Part shown: piece by piece, positions 1 to 10,678 of the stretch
Layout of the letters: every line of letters begins with the position of its first letter
Numbering within the stretch: position 1 is the first letter of the stretch
Assembly (NCBI GenBank): GCA_009746045.1
Contig: RPFO01000079.1
Location: forward strand, 2,605,674-2,669,673
Direction: 5' to 3'
From: Mesostigma viride
Taxonomy: Eukaryota; Streptophyta; Mesostigmatophyceae; Mesostigmatales; Mesostigmataceae
DNA length: 64,000 nucleotides
The notes under the pieces: generated by a model
Database searches by the model: none
Told to the model about the DNA's origin: nothing
The model's input: the letters and a program-made list of their open reading frames with translations, nothing else
Made by a program: the position numbers and the translations under genes

Positions 1-563
1 GGGGGGGCTAGTAGGCCTCTCCGTGATTTGGAAGAAGATGATGGACAAGGCCAAGTGGTCCCAGGTCATAGAGGACAGTTGACGAGCCCCCCCCAGTGGG
101 GAAGCGCCCGCGTGTGCAATCCCACGGGAGGCACGCCAGATAGCTCCCCTATAGGGCAGCGTGAGGCTGCCTAGATAGATGTTGTAGTTAGAATGCTGTT
201 AGATAGATGTAGTATGTAGCCAATGTAGATAGATTAGACCGGAAGGACTGTTTGCACCCATCCATCCATCCATCAGGGTGAATGCTCCGTGACTCCCCAA
301 CGGGAGCACGAGTCTAATTAATTAATTAATTAATAATGGGACCCCCATGGATATCAGAATGAGCAGTAATTAATTTGGGGCTGTAAAATTCTCACCCTCT
401 AGCACTCACGGGAATATATGCTTTGGACCTCCGACGTGCACGTGAATCTGATTTTTTTTATTATTATATAAAAAAAAATTTGAAGATGTATTTGGGGAGA
501 AATTAATTAGTCATGTACAAACCCCCAGCAGCCATGGAATACGCGCTATAGCATGATATCACT
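1..563. other. Left flank, no gene recognised
   Basis: No coding region is convincing here. The stretch holds a short (ATCC)n run near 260-275, a TTAA repeat near 318-334 and A/T runs near 455-480. The last five bases (559-563, TCACT) are the left target duplication of the large LTR element that starts at 564. A 29-bp segment at 284-312 recurs inverted at 4758-4786. Confidence 0.6.
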
Positions 564-1343
564 TGTAACGACTAAAAATGATCATCAGCATCATCCACAG
601 TCCAATATGAAAGATCTTTTACCTGGGTTGCTTTCTTGAGTTGCAGAACTTCAAGTATCCGAGCAACGTTGAGATGGAAATTCCACAGCACGTGATTTAG
701 GGAATCACAACCCCTTGTAGACACAAAGACAAGCTCGTGTATAGACGACCTCTGTGGAACTGAAGGACGTCTATAGCCAAGGGGCTCTTATGAATGGACA
801 ACAAAGACAAGCTTTATTATACCATGATGAATCAAAACCAACGTAGCAACAATGGCGACCCCACGTCCTTGATATCGACGTGCTTGTCGAGCTTGCTCCA
901 ACCTTAGCCTGAAGAGAACCAATCAGAATCATGGAATTCTACACAAGATCTTCGTATCCATCCTAGTCACACAAAACAGAACAACACCACACACAGCCTG
1001 GCAGAATCTTTCCATGAGATCCTAAATCTGTCGTGGCACTGAAGTCCCAAAGGAGCATTTAAGACTCAATAGTACCAACCAACAAACTACAACCCCACGT
1101 GGATCAGGCCACGACCAATGAGGGCTCCTATCAGTAGTACCAACCAACAAACTACAACCCTACGTGGATCAGGCCACGACCAATGAGGGTTCCTATCAGT
1201 TGGTTGACAAAGTATCAGCTCCAAGTACCGTCGTCTTAGAAACCTCATAACTTTCTCAATACTGATCCAAAAGTCCTCGAATAAAAGCCAAACATTCACA
1301 AAACAAAGGATGTAACAACAAAGTCATTTTTGCTTGTTATACA
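564..1343 (-). repeat. Left LTR (3' LTR in element orientation)
   Basis: This is a direct repeat of 18823-19600. It contains an internal tandem duplication of about 63 bp around 1071-1199 (ACAAACTACAACCC...CCTATCAGT twice), also present in the partner LTR. The open frame at 1087-1299 is repeated at 19346-19558 only because the LTR is duplicated, so I do not call it a gene. Confidence 0.8.
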
Positions 1344-1733
1344 TATCTCCCCCTCAAAACTGGACCTCCCAGGTCCAATAGCCAACTCTTGAAGGCAGAG
1401 GAACATTGAACAGAAATCCACCATCTCTTGGGAAAAGCAGATGGGTTTTTATATCCCTGGAAACAGGGCCTCCTATCTCATAAACATCTAGTCACAGGTC
1501 TCTACAGCAGACAAGTCACTACCTTATCTACTATAAATCCAGATAAACACATCTCATAATACAAGGTCTTCCATTCAGCATCCTGGAACCTGGAACTCTG
1601 GACTGGAACATCAGAACTGGACTGGAGCCCCCCCATCATCCATCCTGGAATCCCCCCCTCACACCACAATCCAAAGCACCTTCCATGCTCTTCCACCATC
1701 CTTCCCCATCCTCTCCCTTCTCAGCTCTGTTCT

Positions 1734-2378
1734 TCACAGGCTATACCAATCCCCATTCACACCATCCTTGCCCTTGGTCCCAAACAAGGGAAACTGCTCC
1801 ACCATGTGAGCCAATTCTGGCCAGTTCCTGCTGACCTGCAGCACCATGCACGTCTCAGCAGCCCCTGCTGCCATCTGGGCAACATAACGCAGGCACGTCC
1901 CTGGGTAGGAGAGAAGCACCACAGACTGGCTCTCAGGATCCATCACCCAAGTAGAGGACGTCTTGTGCCTGCTCACCCATGATCTGTACGCCCACCAGAA
2001 CTGCAGAAAGGTCTTGACCACCGACCACTTAGCACCTATCAGAGGCATCAGCACCCTTAGTGGCGTCTGACGGACCTTGAGTTCCACAGTGTACTTGGGC
2101 AACCCTGGATTGCAAAAGAGGAACTTAGAAGTCTCCAAAGGAAAACACCTTCTGGCAGAGCTGGAGGAAGAAGTAACCAAATCAAAGTCACCCTTCTGAA
2201 CTGAAAACTCCAACAGCTCCATGTAGGAAGCCTCTCCCATACTCACTGGCTGCAACTGAGTAAATGCCTCCTTCAAGGCCTCAGGTAAGGCTGCCAGCAT
2301 GTCCTGCCCCTCAGCAGGCCTCATGTCAATCTCAGGTCCTGGTGACAATGCATACATCCTATGCAGCAGATGAGCCAC
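1734..2378 (-). CDS. Unrecognised 214-residue ORF inside the LTR element
   Basis: This is an open frame of 214 codons with no family I recognise. It contains a serine run (SSSSS) and a Trp-rich stretch (FLQFWWAYRSWV) near the middle. It is in the same orientation as the enclosing LTR element and lies about 400 bp from the PPT-side LTR. It could be a non-autonomous element ORF or chance. I see no reverse transcriptase, integrase or protease motif. Confidence 0.3.
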   Translation of the reverse strand: MAHLLHRMYALSPGPEIDMRPAEGQDMLAALPEALKEAFTQLQPVSMGEASYMELLEFSVQKGDFDLVTSSSSSARRCFPLETSKFLFCNPGLPKYTVELKVRQTPLRVLMPLIGAKWSVVKTFLQFWWAYRSWVSRHKTSSTWVMDPESQSVVLLSYPGTCLRYVAQMAAGAAETCMVLQVSRNWPELAHMVEQFPLFGTKGKDGVNGDWYSL

Positions 2379-2639
2379 AAAAGGGGAGCCACTCTCCTAC
2401 AGGCTTGTGTGCAGCTGAGATAGGACCTCCTCCACAAAGCCTTCAGAGCTCACCTCCCCCTCCTCTCTGTTGGGTGCAGCCAACGCCTTGGCCAAAGTCT
2501 CATAGTGGTCACAGGGGCCCGTGCAGTTCCTATGATCCACATAGGCCACTCAGCAGCACCAAGGTAGAAACCTCCAGGTATATACTATTGGTCTGGTACA
2601 CGAAGACGTGCATGCAGGACATGAACCACGTGTCTTAAT

Positions 2640-3276
2640 CATACCAGGAATCAAGCCCTAGGTGAACCACTCCATATGTCGAGGGTACAACACAGAAGTC
2701 ACTCTCCATGTGCCATCCAAGCTCAGATCCCCTCAACCATCCTCAGAAACTGGTCACCAAAATCTGGATGTCATCTCAGCTTAGTCCAACCAAACTCCCA
2801 CCAGAGTCCATCCCACTCAACTCAGATCCCCGTCGGATTCAATGAGTCCACATGAATCCAAGAAGGAGTAAACAGGATCAAGGCACCTAAGCCAAACAAG
2901 GCGAGGCCACTCCATGTTCTGGGACACCACCCTCCCTCAGCTAGAGTCCACGGGTGAAAGACAAGCCTGACATTCCCAGGGATAACGGGTCATCCACAGG
3001 GATCCATGCCACGAAATACTGACAACTCTCACTGCTTGATCAGGGCAGGAAGCAGAGTGTCATGTAGCAAGGCTAACCCTCTATACAGCCAACCCCCATA
3101 ACTAACTGGGCTGCCAGGGTCCAAGGCTCATCAAAGCTAGTCACCACAGCACACCCAAAGATTCCAGCCCTTCTCAAGGGAAGAGGTAGTCAGGGACAGA
3201 TGCTGTATCACCACAACAGAGTGGCAGGTAACCGAGCCATAATAAATCCCCAATCCATCCCAACTGGGGACCTCCC
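2640..3276. other. No gene seen
   Basis: I see no supported gene in this retroelement-derived sequence. It has a C-rich, CA-rich plus strand and no intact frame beyond noise. It leads into the Gypsy-type remnant that follows. Confidence 0.4.
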
Positions 3277-3612
3277 TCAGATCACCAACAGGTCATAGCA
3301 GGCTGGATGGATTCCAAGAATGCTCAATCCTAACACAGGGGCTGGCGTGAGCTTCTGCTGCAGCAAGTCCAAGGCCTGCTGACACCCGTCAGTCCACGCA
3401 AACTGGAACGAGGAAACGTCAACAGCGCCCCAGGTGGAAGTGCAGTCACCAAGAGGCAGGAGCAATCCAGCAGGAAGACGTCGCCAACAGGGTCGCCTCA
3501 GGAAGAGCAAGGGTATCTCAGAAGTACACCCATGATGAAGAGAGGCCGTGGACAGGGTTGTCACCAGTGGGTACCCGTCAGCAGGTTGGGGAGGTGCCAC
3601 AAAGCACAGCAA
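3277..3612 (-). pseudogene. Ty3/Gypsy-type polyprotein remnant (RT/RNase H junction)
   Basis: The frame ends in a stretch resembling the connection between reverse transcriptase and RNase H of Gypsy polyproteins: F-x-W-T-x-x-C-Q-Q-A-L-D-L-L-x-Q-K-L-T-x-A-P-V-L. This is a very characteristic signature (FAWTDGCQQALDLL, then QKLTPAPVL). Upstream residues are degenerate, and neighbouring frames at 3578-3897 probably continue the decayed polyprotein. I see no catalytic RT motif. The call is a fragment of an older insertion within the LTR element. Confidence 0.55.
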
Positions 3613-3899
3613 AAATAGCCCACCGATGGCCAGCGAAATCAGGATACCACATAGTCATGCAGGGATCTATGAGCTGAGCCCGACAGGATGAACTGAAATC
3701 CCAGGGTGAATCCACGCTATGATCCTCACAGATCTCCTCCCCACCAGAACAAAATTCCCCCCCTCCAGCCGCACCCAAGGAGTGAGAGTGAGGTAAAGCC
3801 ACATCTCCTTAGTAGCTAGTACACTCAAACCCATAGCCAGTGGCCTATGATAATCACAAGGCACACTATTTCTCCATAAGATGCCTGGGAAAACCATCC

Positions 3900-5157
3900 A
3901 CAGCCTTGAGAGGGATAGCAGAAGATCAGTAATGCCTCACCAGCATGCATTATGAACGGTATGCCCCAACTTGTAAATCGTAGCACACGCTACCTCCATG
4001 CAAGGGTTAGATGCAGCCCAATCCCCTGCACGCCCTGCTTCCCACACAAATCCCCCTCAGCATAACTGGTAAACTGGAGACTACCAGCATGCCTAATAAT
4101 TCCACCCCTCTGCGTAGAATAAGCTGTAATAATCCTGGTATCAGCTTCCCAAGATTGACAGCATGACCTAGCAGGAACAAACGCCATGGGATACGCATGA
4201 AGACAGAGGCCCAGCCAACCAGAGAAGGGTGGGGGAGGCAAGTCTCTCAGCCCACTAAACCACTGGTGGCCTGCAGGGTCGCTCTATTAAGACGTCCTAT
4301 GCACCTCATGACTAAAGATGGGGTGGGAACTACAGCAAAGTGTCCAAGACAGAGTTGCGTACAAGGCAGCTTGAGAGCAGACTGAAAGCAATCACCAATC
4401 AGCCAACTGATGTGCCCAAGCTTGGCAGGGCCCCAGCAACAACATCACTCCCCGCAACCATCCAGGTGGCACTACCATGCAAGGTAATGTGGGCATTAGG
4501 ATCGAAGGAGCCCAAGACAAGGTTGCACAAGTAGGGCAGCGTAAGGGTATGCTGGATGAGGCCATCAGTCATCAAACAGATACACCCTCAGCTTGGCAGG
4601 GCCCTAGCAAGTAAACTGAACCATGTCCCCCTAGTCAAAGCATGGAAAGTAGTATCCATGTCCGTGGACCACGTAGACTGCCAAATGGTATTAATGTCAG
4701 TGTACCACGGATACTGATGCACATGAGGCAGGTTAATTAATTAATTAATTAATTAAACTCGTGCTCCCGTTGGGGAGTCACGGAGCACCGAAGTGCTTTT
4801 AATCCCTGTGACAGTGTGCACTACAGGAGAAAGGGCAGAGACCCCCAGTCTCCTTCATGCCAAAGGCATGCCACAGCTGCAATCGGGCGCGGCTAGCTAA
4901 GGACAGGCTAGCGATCCGGCAAACTGTGGGTGCAATAAGACCCATGTGAGCATATCATAGCAAGGAGCGTGGGCAAGTAATCTGAACATAGCCAGGGCGT
5001 AGCATGGCTGTACTAGAACTAGGCTAAGGCTATGGCTGGTTGTGTACCGTGCGTTGGCGGCACGTGACTGGGTGTTGGCACAGCTAGGCAAACATTCTAG
5101 GCATGGCTGCCTTAGCGACAGTGACTCCAATGGTTACAAGCTAGGGCTATTGCTATT
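3900..5157. other. No gene; repeat-rich
   Basis: I see no convincing gene. Features are an (AATT)n run at about 4734-4756 next to the 29-bp inverted copy of 284-312 (at 4758-4786). Short phrases are also repeated (cttggcagggcc at about 4421 and 4593; accacgtagactg and accacggatactg near 4670-4715), suggesting decayed tandem duplication. Confidence 0.4.
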
Positions 5158-5388
5158 CTAGCCCGCTGGGGGCGTCCACATCTTGTGGTTGATCATCAGG
5201 TCCCCGCCCCTCCAGTACACCTTGGGCTTCTGGGGGTCCTGCTTATGGCGGAGGTATTCCGGCCACAGGTCGCGTCGCTGCTGAGGCAGGTTGTAAGGGT
5301 GGTAGAGGGCTGAATGGGTCCCCCAACTAACCCACACCTCTAAGCTCATGTGAGCCCCTGCCCAGCACCAAGTAGTCCAACTCCTCAA
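5158..5388 (-). pseudogene. L1-type LINE ORF1 C-terminal remnant
   Basis: The last 45 residues resemble the C-terminal domain of L1-like ORF1 RNA-binding proteins. There is an LPQQRRDLWPEYLRHK-like segment, then a Y/F-W-R-G-G-D-L motif and a basic end. A similar sequence (QQQRRQELWPTYLQLR) occurs on the plus strand at 19.8 kb. The N-terminal part of this frame is unrelated, so only the fragment is supported. Inactive relic. Confidence 0.4.
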
Positions 5389-5610
5389 TTAAGAGTCAAC
5401 GGAGTGGGCACCATTGTCATCACTGTCATGCCAAAGATTCCAGCCGGCCCCACAGTTGTAGCTCCGTTGATCCCGCCCATCATCCAACTTACAAGGACAT
5501 CCTACCCATGCAAACATGATGCCAGACCCCCCGTGCAAGCAGTCCCATTCATACAACCGTCATGCTGTGCAAGCAATCAGCTCAAGGGCGGATGGTGTAC
5601 TATCAAGACA

Positions 5611-5814
5611 GTTACGTTAAATAGTGACGGCACCTTTTGCCGCCTGAGGCAAATCGGGCCGGAACACTATTTTGCCCGGAATAACCACTTCCGAGCACCC
5701 AAGTTAATTCGGCCGAATTAACTTGGGTGCTCGGAAGTGGTTATTCCGGGCAAAATAGTGTTCCGGCCCGATTTGCCTCAGGCGGCAAAAGGTGCCGTCA
5801 CTATTTAACGTAAC
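5611..5814. repeat. Perfect 204-bp palindrome, copy 1
   Basis: The sequence begins GTTACGTTAAATAGTGACGG and ends with its reverse complement. The centre is AATTCGGCCGAATT near 5712. Both 102-nt arms match throughout by eye. It is part of a set of three (others at 5941-6144 and 6279-6482), separated by inverted spacer sequences. This is consistent with a hairpin-type MITE or fold-back element. Confidence 0.85.
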
Positions 5815-6278
5815 TAAAACCTGGCCTCGTGGAGGGGGGGTTGAATATGAGACATCCGCCTAGGCCGCTGAGCACGCACCACTAAATGCGCCGGAGCTGT
5901 CCGGATTCGAACCCCTGACCTCCAAGTTGCACAGGTTTTAGTTACGTTAAATAGTGCCGGAACCTTTTGCCGCCTGAGGCAAATCGGGCCGGAACACTAT
6001 TTTGCCCGGAATAACCACTTCCGAGCACCCAAGTTAATTCGGCCGAATTAACTTGGGTGCTCGGAAGTGGTTATTCCGGGCAAAATAGTGTTACGGACCG
6101 ATTTGCCTCAGGCGGCAAAAGGTGCCGTCACTATTTAACGTAACTAAAACCTGTGCACCTTGGAGGTCAGGGGTTCGAATCCTCACTGAGGCAGCTCCGG
6201 CGCATTTAGTGGTGCGTGCTCAGCGGCCTAGGCGGATGTCTCGGGCTCTTCGTCCCCCCTCCACGAGGCCAGGTTTTA
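5815..6278. repeat. Inverted spacers with tRNA-like (SINE-like) boxes between palindromes
   Basis: The spacer at 5815-5940 and the spacer at 6145-6278 are largely reverse complements of each other. They contain a Pol III B-box-like GGGGTTCGAATCC (6170-6182 on plus; complementary near 5905-5920) and an A-box-like TGCTCAGCGG (near 6216). The order and spacing do not form a functional tRNA. A tRNA-derived SINE fragment is the simplest reading. Confidence 0.4.
5941..6144. repeat. 204-bp palindrome, copy 2
   Basis: Same palindrome as at 5611-5814 with a few arm mismatches, for example AGTGCCGGAACC on the left against GGTGCCGTCACT on the right, and GGGCCGG against TTACGGACC. It has the identical centre AATTCGGCCGAATT. 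The differences show that the copies diverged individually. Confidence 0.85.
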
Positions 6279-6482
6279 GTTACGTTAAATAGTGACGGCA
6301 CCTTTTGCCGCCTGAGGCAAATCGGTCCGTAACACTATTTTGCCCGGAATAACCACTTCCGAGCACCCAAGTTAATTCGGCCGAATTAACTTGGGTGCTC
6401 GGAAGTGGTTATTCCGGGCAAAATAGTGTTACGGACCGATTTGCCTCAGGCGGCAAAAGGTGCCGTCACTATTTAACGTAAC
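6279..6482. repeat. 204-bp palindrome, copy 3
   Basis: Third copy, same length and centre. Its arms carry the TTACGGACC variant on both sides, so it is again self-complementary. The right side runs into unrelated sequence (AAGACAACAAGCC), which marks the element boundary. Confidence 0.85.
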
Positions 6483-7700
6483 TAAGACAACAAGCCATCC
6501 TGGCACCATGCAAGCAAGGATAGGTCCATAGCAGGGCAAAGCAAGGGTAGGAGGTTACTCATCTGCACAAGGCTGGCTTGATGTCCACCAGCATGCAGGC
6601 AGGACCCAGCACTGCGTCAGGAGCAGGCACCAGCATTACAGATACTCGTCACTTGGGCGTCCCCAAGTCACCAGAGTCGCCAGCGGCCACCATGCAGTGC
6701 TTGCAGTCGCCACCACGAGTGCTCTCAGGCCCCACCATGAGTGCTGGTAGTCGCCACCAGGAGTGCTGGCACTCGTCACCATGAGTGCTTGCAGTTGCCA
6801 CCAACAGCACTAGTCCACTACCAGGGTACTCTCCAACGTAGCCTCCATGCACCATGCCCGCCATAGACATGTTCCCAATCCCCCACTGGCCCCAAGCCCC
6901 CAATAGGCTACTGCCACCACGCCCAATCAGCGTTGGACCACCCCCACATGTGGGTATCCAACACAGCTGTTGCCTGACTGGACAACCAAGACTAGCTGCT
7001 TGCGCCGATCACGCTATGGGGAAGTGACTAAGCTACTTTAAGGAGGCCTGGGACGGACACCAATGAGCCTGGCTCCAGAAGCTGCTTGGAAGAAGGACCA
7101 CATGCTGTCAACTGCCCGGACTAAACGTCAATCAGGCTGCAGGAAGGAGCCAGCACTCTTCACTATGGCACTCAGAAAAACTGCCTAGTAGGCAAGCCAC
7201 AGACTGCCAACCTATTAAGATAGCAGACTCGAACAGGGCTACTACCAAGTGCCAGGTAGCCAGAACTCCTAAGCCGAAGGAGCACTTAAGGGCCTGAGGT
7301 GGTCCAACAGCCAGCAGAATTGCCCAAAAGTCGAAAAAATGGGCCTAAAAACGCCTTGACCAATGTCAAAAATTCTGATCCGAGAACTATATCAGATATA
7401 TTCACAGTATATATATATACTGCCGGGTCTTATGCTGGCATCCGGCAGTACCGGGCCAATTCACGCTCTACGCCGGATCTTATGCCGGCGTTCGACGGTA
7501 CCGGCGCCAATTGGCGCTTTGTGCCGGCGCCAGTCATTGGCACTTTGGTGCAATGACAAGATGGAATAATTTAATGAATGGACCAAGGCATCCATGGCCT
7601 GCACAAGGTCTCAATGAGCTGCACATGCTAGAAAGGTTTCGAACTATTGGCCGCCTGCGCCGAAACTTGTAGTTTTGAACAGGGCTTGGTTTTGTTACTT
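6483..7700. other. No gene seen; ATATATTCACAG site at about 7395
   Basis: No coding region is supported. Several short direct repeats of the type CAGTCGCCACCA/CGAGTGCT lie at 6700-6790. A GATATATTCACAGTATATATATATAC stretch begins near 7395. Its 12-base core (ATATATTCACAG) recurs exactly at the boundaries of truncated LINE copies near 15057, 16190 and 16842. Confidence 0.4.
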
Positions 7701-7975
7701 GGCCAGCACCTGCTTTTCGAGTTATTCGCCGGTTGCGCCGGTTCTTGCAGCCTGTGAAAGGCTTTAGGTGTCTGGAGCTGGCCAGCACCTCCTTTTCGAG
7801 TTATTCGCCGGTTGCGCCGGTTCTTGCAGCCTGTGAAAGGCTTTAGGTGTCTGGAGCTGGCCAGCACCTCCTTTTCGAGTTATTCGCCGGTTGCGCCGGT
7901 TCTTGCAGCCTGTGAAAGGCTTTAGGTGTCTGGAGCTGGCCAGCACCTCCTTTTCGAGTTATTCGCCGCCTGCGC
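7701..7975. repeat. 79-bp tandem repeat, about 3.5 copies
   Basis: The unit begins GGCCAGCACCTCCTTTTCGA and contains GCCGGTTGCGCCGG. Copies start at about 7701, 7780, 7859 and 7938, the last being partial. Units are almost identical, so the duplication is recent. The array ends 11 bp before the ATG of the 424-residue gene at 7986, so it would form that gene's upstream region. Confidence 0.85.
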
Positions 7976-7985
7976 CGTACAGTAA

Positions 7986-9260
7986 ATGAGGTCAGCCAAC
8001 TCCAAGAAGGTGGCTGGCATGTTGCCCCACCCCATGGGAGAGTTAGTGAGGCTGGAGGGCTTCCAGAGAAATGTAATCTATGAGCACCTGTTCCAGCAGC
8101 TTGGGCCAGCTGACTCTCTCCTGTTCATGATGACCTCCAAGACCATCTGGGAGGATTCGTGGCCGGCCTACAAGAATGCATTTTACTCTGCATCTTCGAG
8201 GACGGATCTGGACACCCTCCTCGTGCACCCGCGGTACATGGCTCTCCTGCATGATACCAAGGCGCCGTTGATGAACAATCGCACCATCTGCAGGATCTGC
8301 GTTTTCGACAAGGACCACGAGATCGCGGGGGATGGCAGCTGGAGGGGGCCGGCCGGTGAGCCCTGCGCGGGCCGAGTGGACGTGGAAAGCTCCAACATCC
8401 CCCTGATCGTGGACGGGCCGGGTGTGATGACCGCGTTCCTGGACTACAGGGAGGTCAAGGGCTTCCTGCTCAGGAGGCCGTTTTTCGACATCGTCGTCCT
8501 GGACCCGGCCATCTTCCTCAAGAACGGCGAGTTCAAGGCGTTCGACTACGCGGTTCTCGCCACCGTGATCCATCTCGACAGGTGGAAGGTCGAGTACAAG
8601 TGCACCCTCTTCGCGGTCATGCGGAGACAGGGGTACTTGGGGCACTACCCCGGGTCTCGCGCGACAAGGACCAACCGCTGCATGGAGCTGGTGCGGCAGT
8701 GGATCTTTGCCTCCCGGGGCCGCGTCGAGATCAGGGGCGCGCGGAACGTCGTGTTGGGCAGCGGCGACAAGGGGTCCCTGGAGGACCAGATTCACGGGTT
8801 GGAGAACGGGCATGGCAGGATCCGGTTCTTCTTCCCGGAGTCCACCAGTCTCTTCACCACGTCCGATATGATATCGGAGCTGCTCGAGGATCGGCTGGCG
8901 GAGGGCACGAGGTGCAAGCTGGTGCTGTATAAGACGGCCAACCAACCCAGGCCTTTCATGGAGAAGTGCGAGAAGATCTTCAGCAGCATCGTGCTCGTCG
9001 GGTTCACGGATGTCGATCTGCACCACCCCTCGACCAAGGTCGCACTCATCCCGGTGGGGGAGCGCCCCTCCAAGGTTACGGTATACCTCGGGGGGGAAGC
9101 GGGCTCCGTGTTCACCATCTACTACTGCGGGTACGAGGTCCTGCGCAACACCCTCAGCAGGAGGGGCAAGGAGGCCTTCAACATGGTGCCAATCAACAAG
9201 GCCACCGCGGGGGATTGGGGGGCACACTTCCCCCTCATCCTCAAGTACTGGTTTGTGTAG
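7986..9260 (+). CDS. Hypothetical protein, 424 aa, virus-like context
   Basis: A complete GC-rich reading frame starts at ATG 7986 and ends at TAG 9260. I recognise no catalytic motif. The N-terminal 60 residues (LEGFQRNVIYEHLFQQLGPADSLL... then an SKTIWEDSW-like stretch) are compatible with a degenerate F-box-type helical bundle, but this is weak. The rest looks globular, with many beta-type hydrophobic stretches (FFDIVVLDPAIFL, SVFTIYYCGYEVL) and one pair of cysteines (CRIC, about residues 101-104). It is followed 54 bp later by the convergent zinc-module gene. It lies inside the LTR-bounded interval. Function unknown. Confidence 0.65.
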   Translation: MRSANSKKVAGMLPHPMGELVRLEGFQRNVIYEHLFQQLGPADSLLFMMTSKTIWEDSWPAYKNAFYSASSRTDLDTLLVHPRYMALLHDTKAPLMNNRTICRICVFDKDHEIAGDGSWRGPAGEPCAGRVDVESSNIPLIVDGPGVMTAFLDYREVKGFLLRRPFFDIVVLDPAIFLKNGEFKAFDYAVLATVIHLDRWKVEYKCTLFAVMRRQGYLGHYPGSRATRTNRCMELVRQWIFASRGRVEIRGARNVVLGSGDKGSLEDQIHGLENGHGRIRFFFPESTSLFTTSDMISELLEDRLAEGTRCKLVLYKTANQPRPFMEKCEKIFSSIVLVGFTDVDLHHPSTKVALIPVGERPSKVTVYLGGEAGSVFTIYYCGYEVLRNTLSRRGKEAFNMVPINKATAGDWGAHFPLILKYWFV

Positions 9261-9314
9261 AGGACCATCCAGCTGCGTGTCGTCAACGACCACGAGTCTG
9301 TAAAAGACAGATGT

Positions 9315-9884
9315 TTATGAGCGCTGTCGCTTGGATGCGGTTTGTCCATTGGCATTTTTAGCTCTGATCTCAGCCCGATATCTTTCAAGGTCCTTATCAA
9401 AACCCAAGTATTTTCTCCACGTGTCGTGTAATATTCTATCGACTTTGTATGTTGCATTCAGCAACTCATTGACTTCTGGATTGGTGTACTTATTATTGGC
9501 GTACAAGGTATCGTAATATTGTTTGGTTTCTTTTATGTCCGATTGTGCCTTACTTATCTGTCTCTCCAGATTGTGCAGATAGGGGTCTTGGAGACGCATT
9601 GTCTTCAAACTCTCGAGCAGGGAATCCTCGTCTAGATCGGTACGAGACCTTTTACCACCCGTGGACTGCGATGGTTGGGGATCTGTGAGGCGCACGTTTC
9701 TGAAATGTTCGAGGAGTAGCTCTTCGTTAGGTATGGCCCCCGACCGCGGGGAAGACGCGTTTGCGTCAGTAGCACGCACTCGGTGCTTCTTTCGACTACG
9801 AGAGTGGCGAGTGCACGTCTTCCTACCCATTTGGGCATCGTTACGGCATGGTAGACCCTTGCGCGTTTTTATCGAGCACTTCAT
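9315..9884 (-). CDS. Zinc-tag protein, 189 aa, coiled-coil C terminus
   Basis: The N terminus carries the module shared with six genes at 47-61 kb: C3-x3-T7-x2-G10-x2-C13-x10-C24-x2-H27, then a basic linker with HRVR. Known short DUF5763-like zinc modules of large DNA viruses look similar; membership is my inference. Residues 45-100 are polar with two LLE/LLES-x(5)-RLxDP repeats (LLLEHFRNVRLTDP and LLESLKTMRLQDP). Residues 100-180 are charged and helical. It is convergent with the gene at 7986. It is the best evidence that this transposon-enclosed segment is related to the viral block at 39-64 kb. Confidence 0.75.
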   Translation of the reverse strand: MKCSIKTRKGLPCRNDAQMGRKTCTRHSRSRKKHRVRATDANASSPRSGAIPNEELLLEHFRNVRLTDPQPSQSTGGKRSRTDLDEDSLLESLKTMRLQDPYLHNLERQISKAQSDIKETKQYYDTLYANNKYTNPEVNELLNATYKVDRILHDTWRKYLGFDKDLERYRAEIRAKNANGQTASKRQRS

Positions 9885-10675
9885 ATTGTTGCCTCATGCA
9901 AAGATAAAAAAAAAAACCCTTTCCCTCGAACGCGGTCCACCCGCCCCCCTTCCCGGTGCCGGTCACCCCGCGAGAAACCCGACCCGCGCGTCATCGCCGG
10001 ACCGAACTGCGTCCACCGTCGCACGACCAAACGACCCTCTCGCGGCCCCGCGGAATAAAAGACCCTCCCAGACGGGGTTCTCGACAGTCGAAGTGGACGC
10101 AGTTCGATGGACCCAGTTCTTTTTTTCTTTTTTTTTTTCAAGAGCATAAAAGTTATGGGGAATGAAAAGCCATCCCTTCCGTCACCCCGTGATGATGACC
10201 CCATGATCATCACCCCATGATGCATACACCCACCCGTATACCCCTTTCAAAAAAACCCTCCCCTCCAAAAAAAAATTTCAACTGCGTCCATCGAACTGCG
10301 TCCACCGTCACCCCCCTCCCGGCCCTCCCGCCCCGCGAGTGAAGTCGTCACCCCCTCGCGGCCCTTTCCCGCCCCCCCACGGTGGACGGACTTCGGGACC
10401 GAGTTCTAACCGTCGACCCCCCTCCCGGCCCCGCCGCGCCCCCTCCCTCGCGCACCCGCTACCGCGGTGGACCCAGTTCGCCCGAGCCGGTCCACCGCCA
10501 CCCGGCCCGCTCGCCTATCGAGCACGGTAAATTATCTCCGCCCACCCTGACGACCGCGCCGGACCGCGAGCCGCGAGCACCTGACAGCAAATGGGCTGGC
10601 GCAAATGGGGAATGCAAGAATTAATTCCACATTTATGCGTACTTAGTCGAGGCTTGATACGCGGTTATCAACTGG
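9885..10675. promoter_or_regulatory. Intergenic region with repeated CGAACTGCGTCCACCG-type motif
   Basis: No gene. A GGACGCAGTTCG / CGAACTGCGTCC motif appears in both orientations: about 10003-10020, 10091-10104, twice in 10280-10307, with diverged forms near 10381-10402 and 10464-10478 (GGTGGACCCAGTTCG). Short poly-A and poly-T runs and a GATGATGACCCC/GATCATCACCCC repeat (about 10188-10222) are interspersed. The arrangement resembles iterated binding sites between two divergent genes (9884 minus and 10776 plus). Function is inferred only from repetition. Confidence 0.45.
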
Positions 10676-10678
10676 TCT

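Larger units (their letters stand above)
284..4786. repeat. 29-bp inverted repeat pair enclosing about 4.4 kb
   Basis: Positions 284-312 and 4758-4786 are exact reverse complements (the arm begins GCTCCGTGACTCCCCAACGG). Each abuts a TTAA repeat on its inner side. One copy lies outside the LTR element (left of 559) and one inside, so the pair is probably two dispersed copies of a small repeat, not the termini of one transposon. Confidence 0.6.

Noticed and set aside
1087-1299. 70-codon ORF duplicated at 19346-19558
   Set aside because: It lies within the LTRs and is duplicated only because the LTR is; composition shows no domain.
6160-6240. Functional tRNA gene between the palindromes
   Set aside because: B-box-like and A-box-like sequences are in the wrong order and no cloverleaf can be drawn; SINE remnant is more likely.
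8043-9293. 416-codon ORF on the minus strand opposite the 424-aa gene
   Set aside because: It is the antisense shadow of a GC-rich gene. The plus frame has an ATG at a natural position and more protein-like composition.
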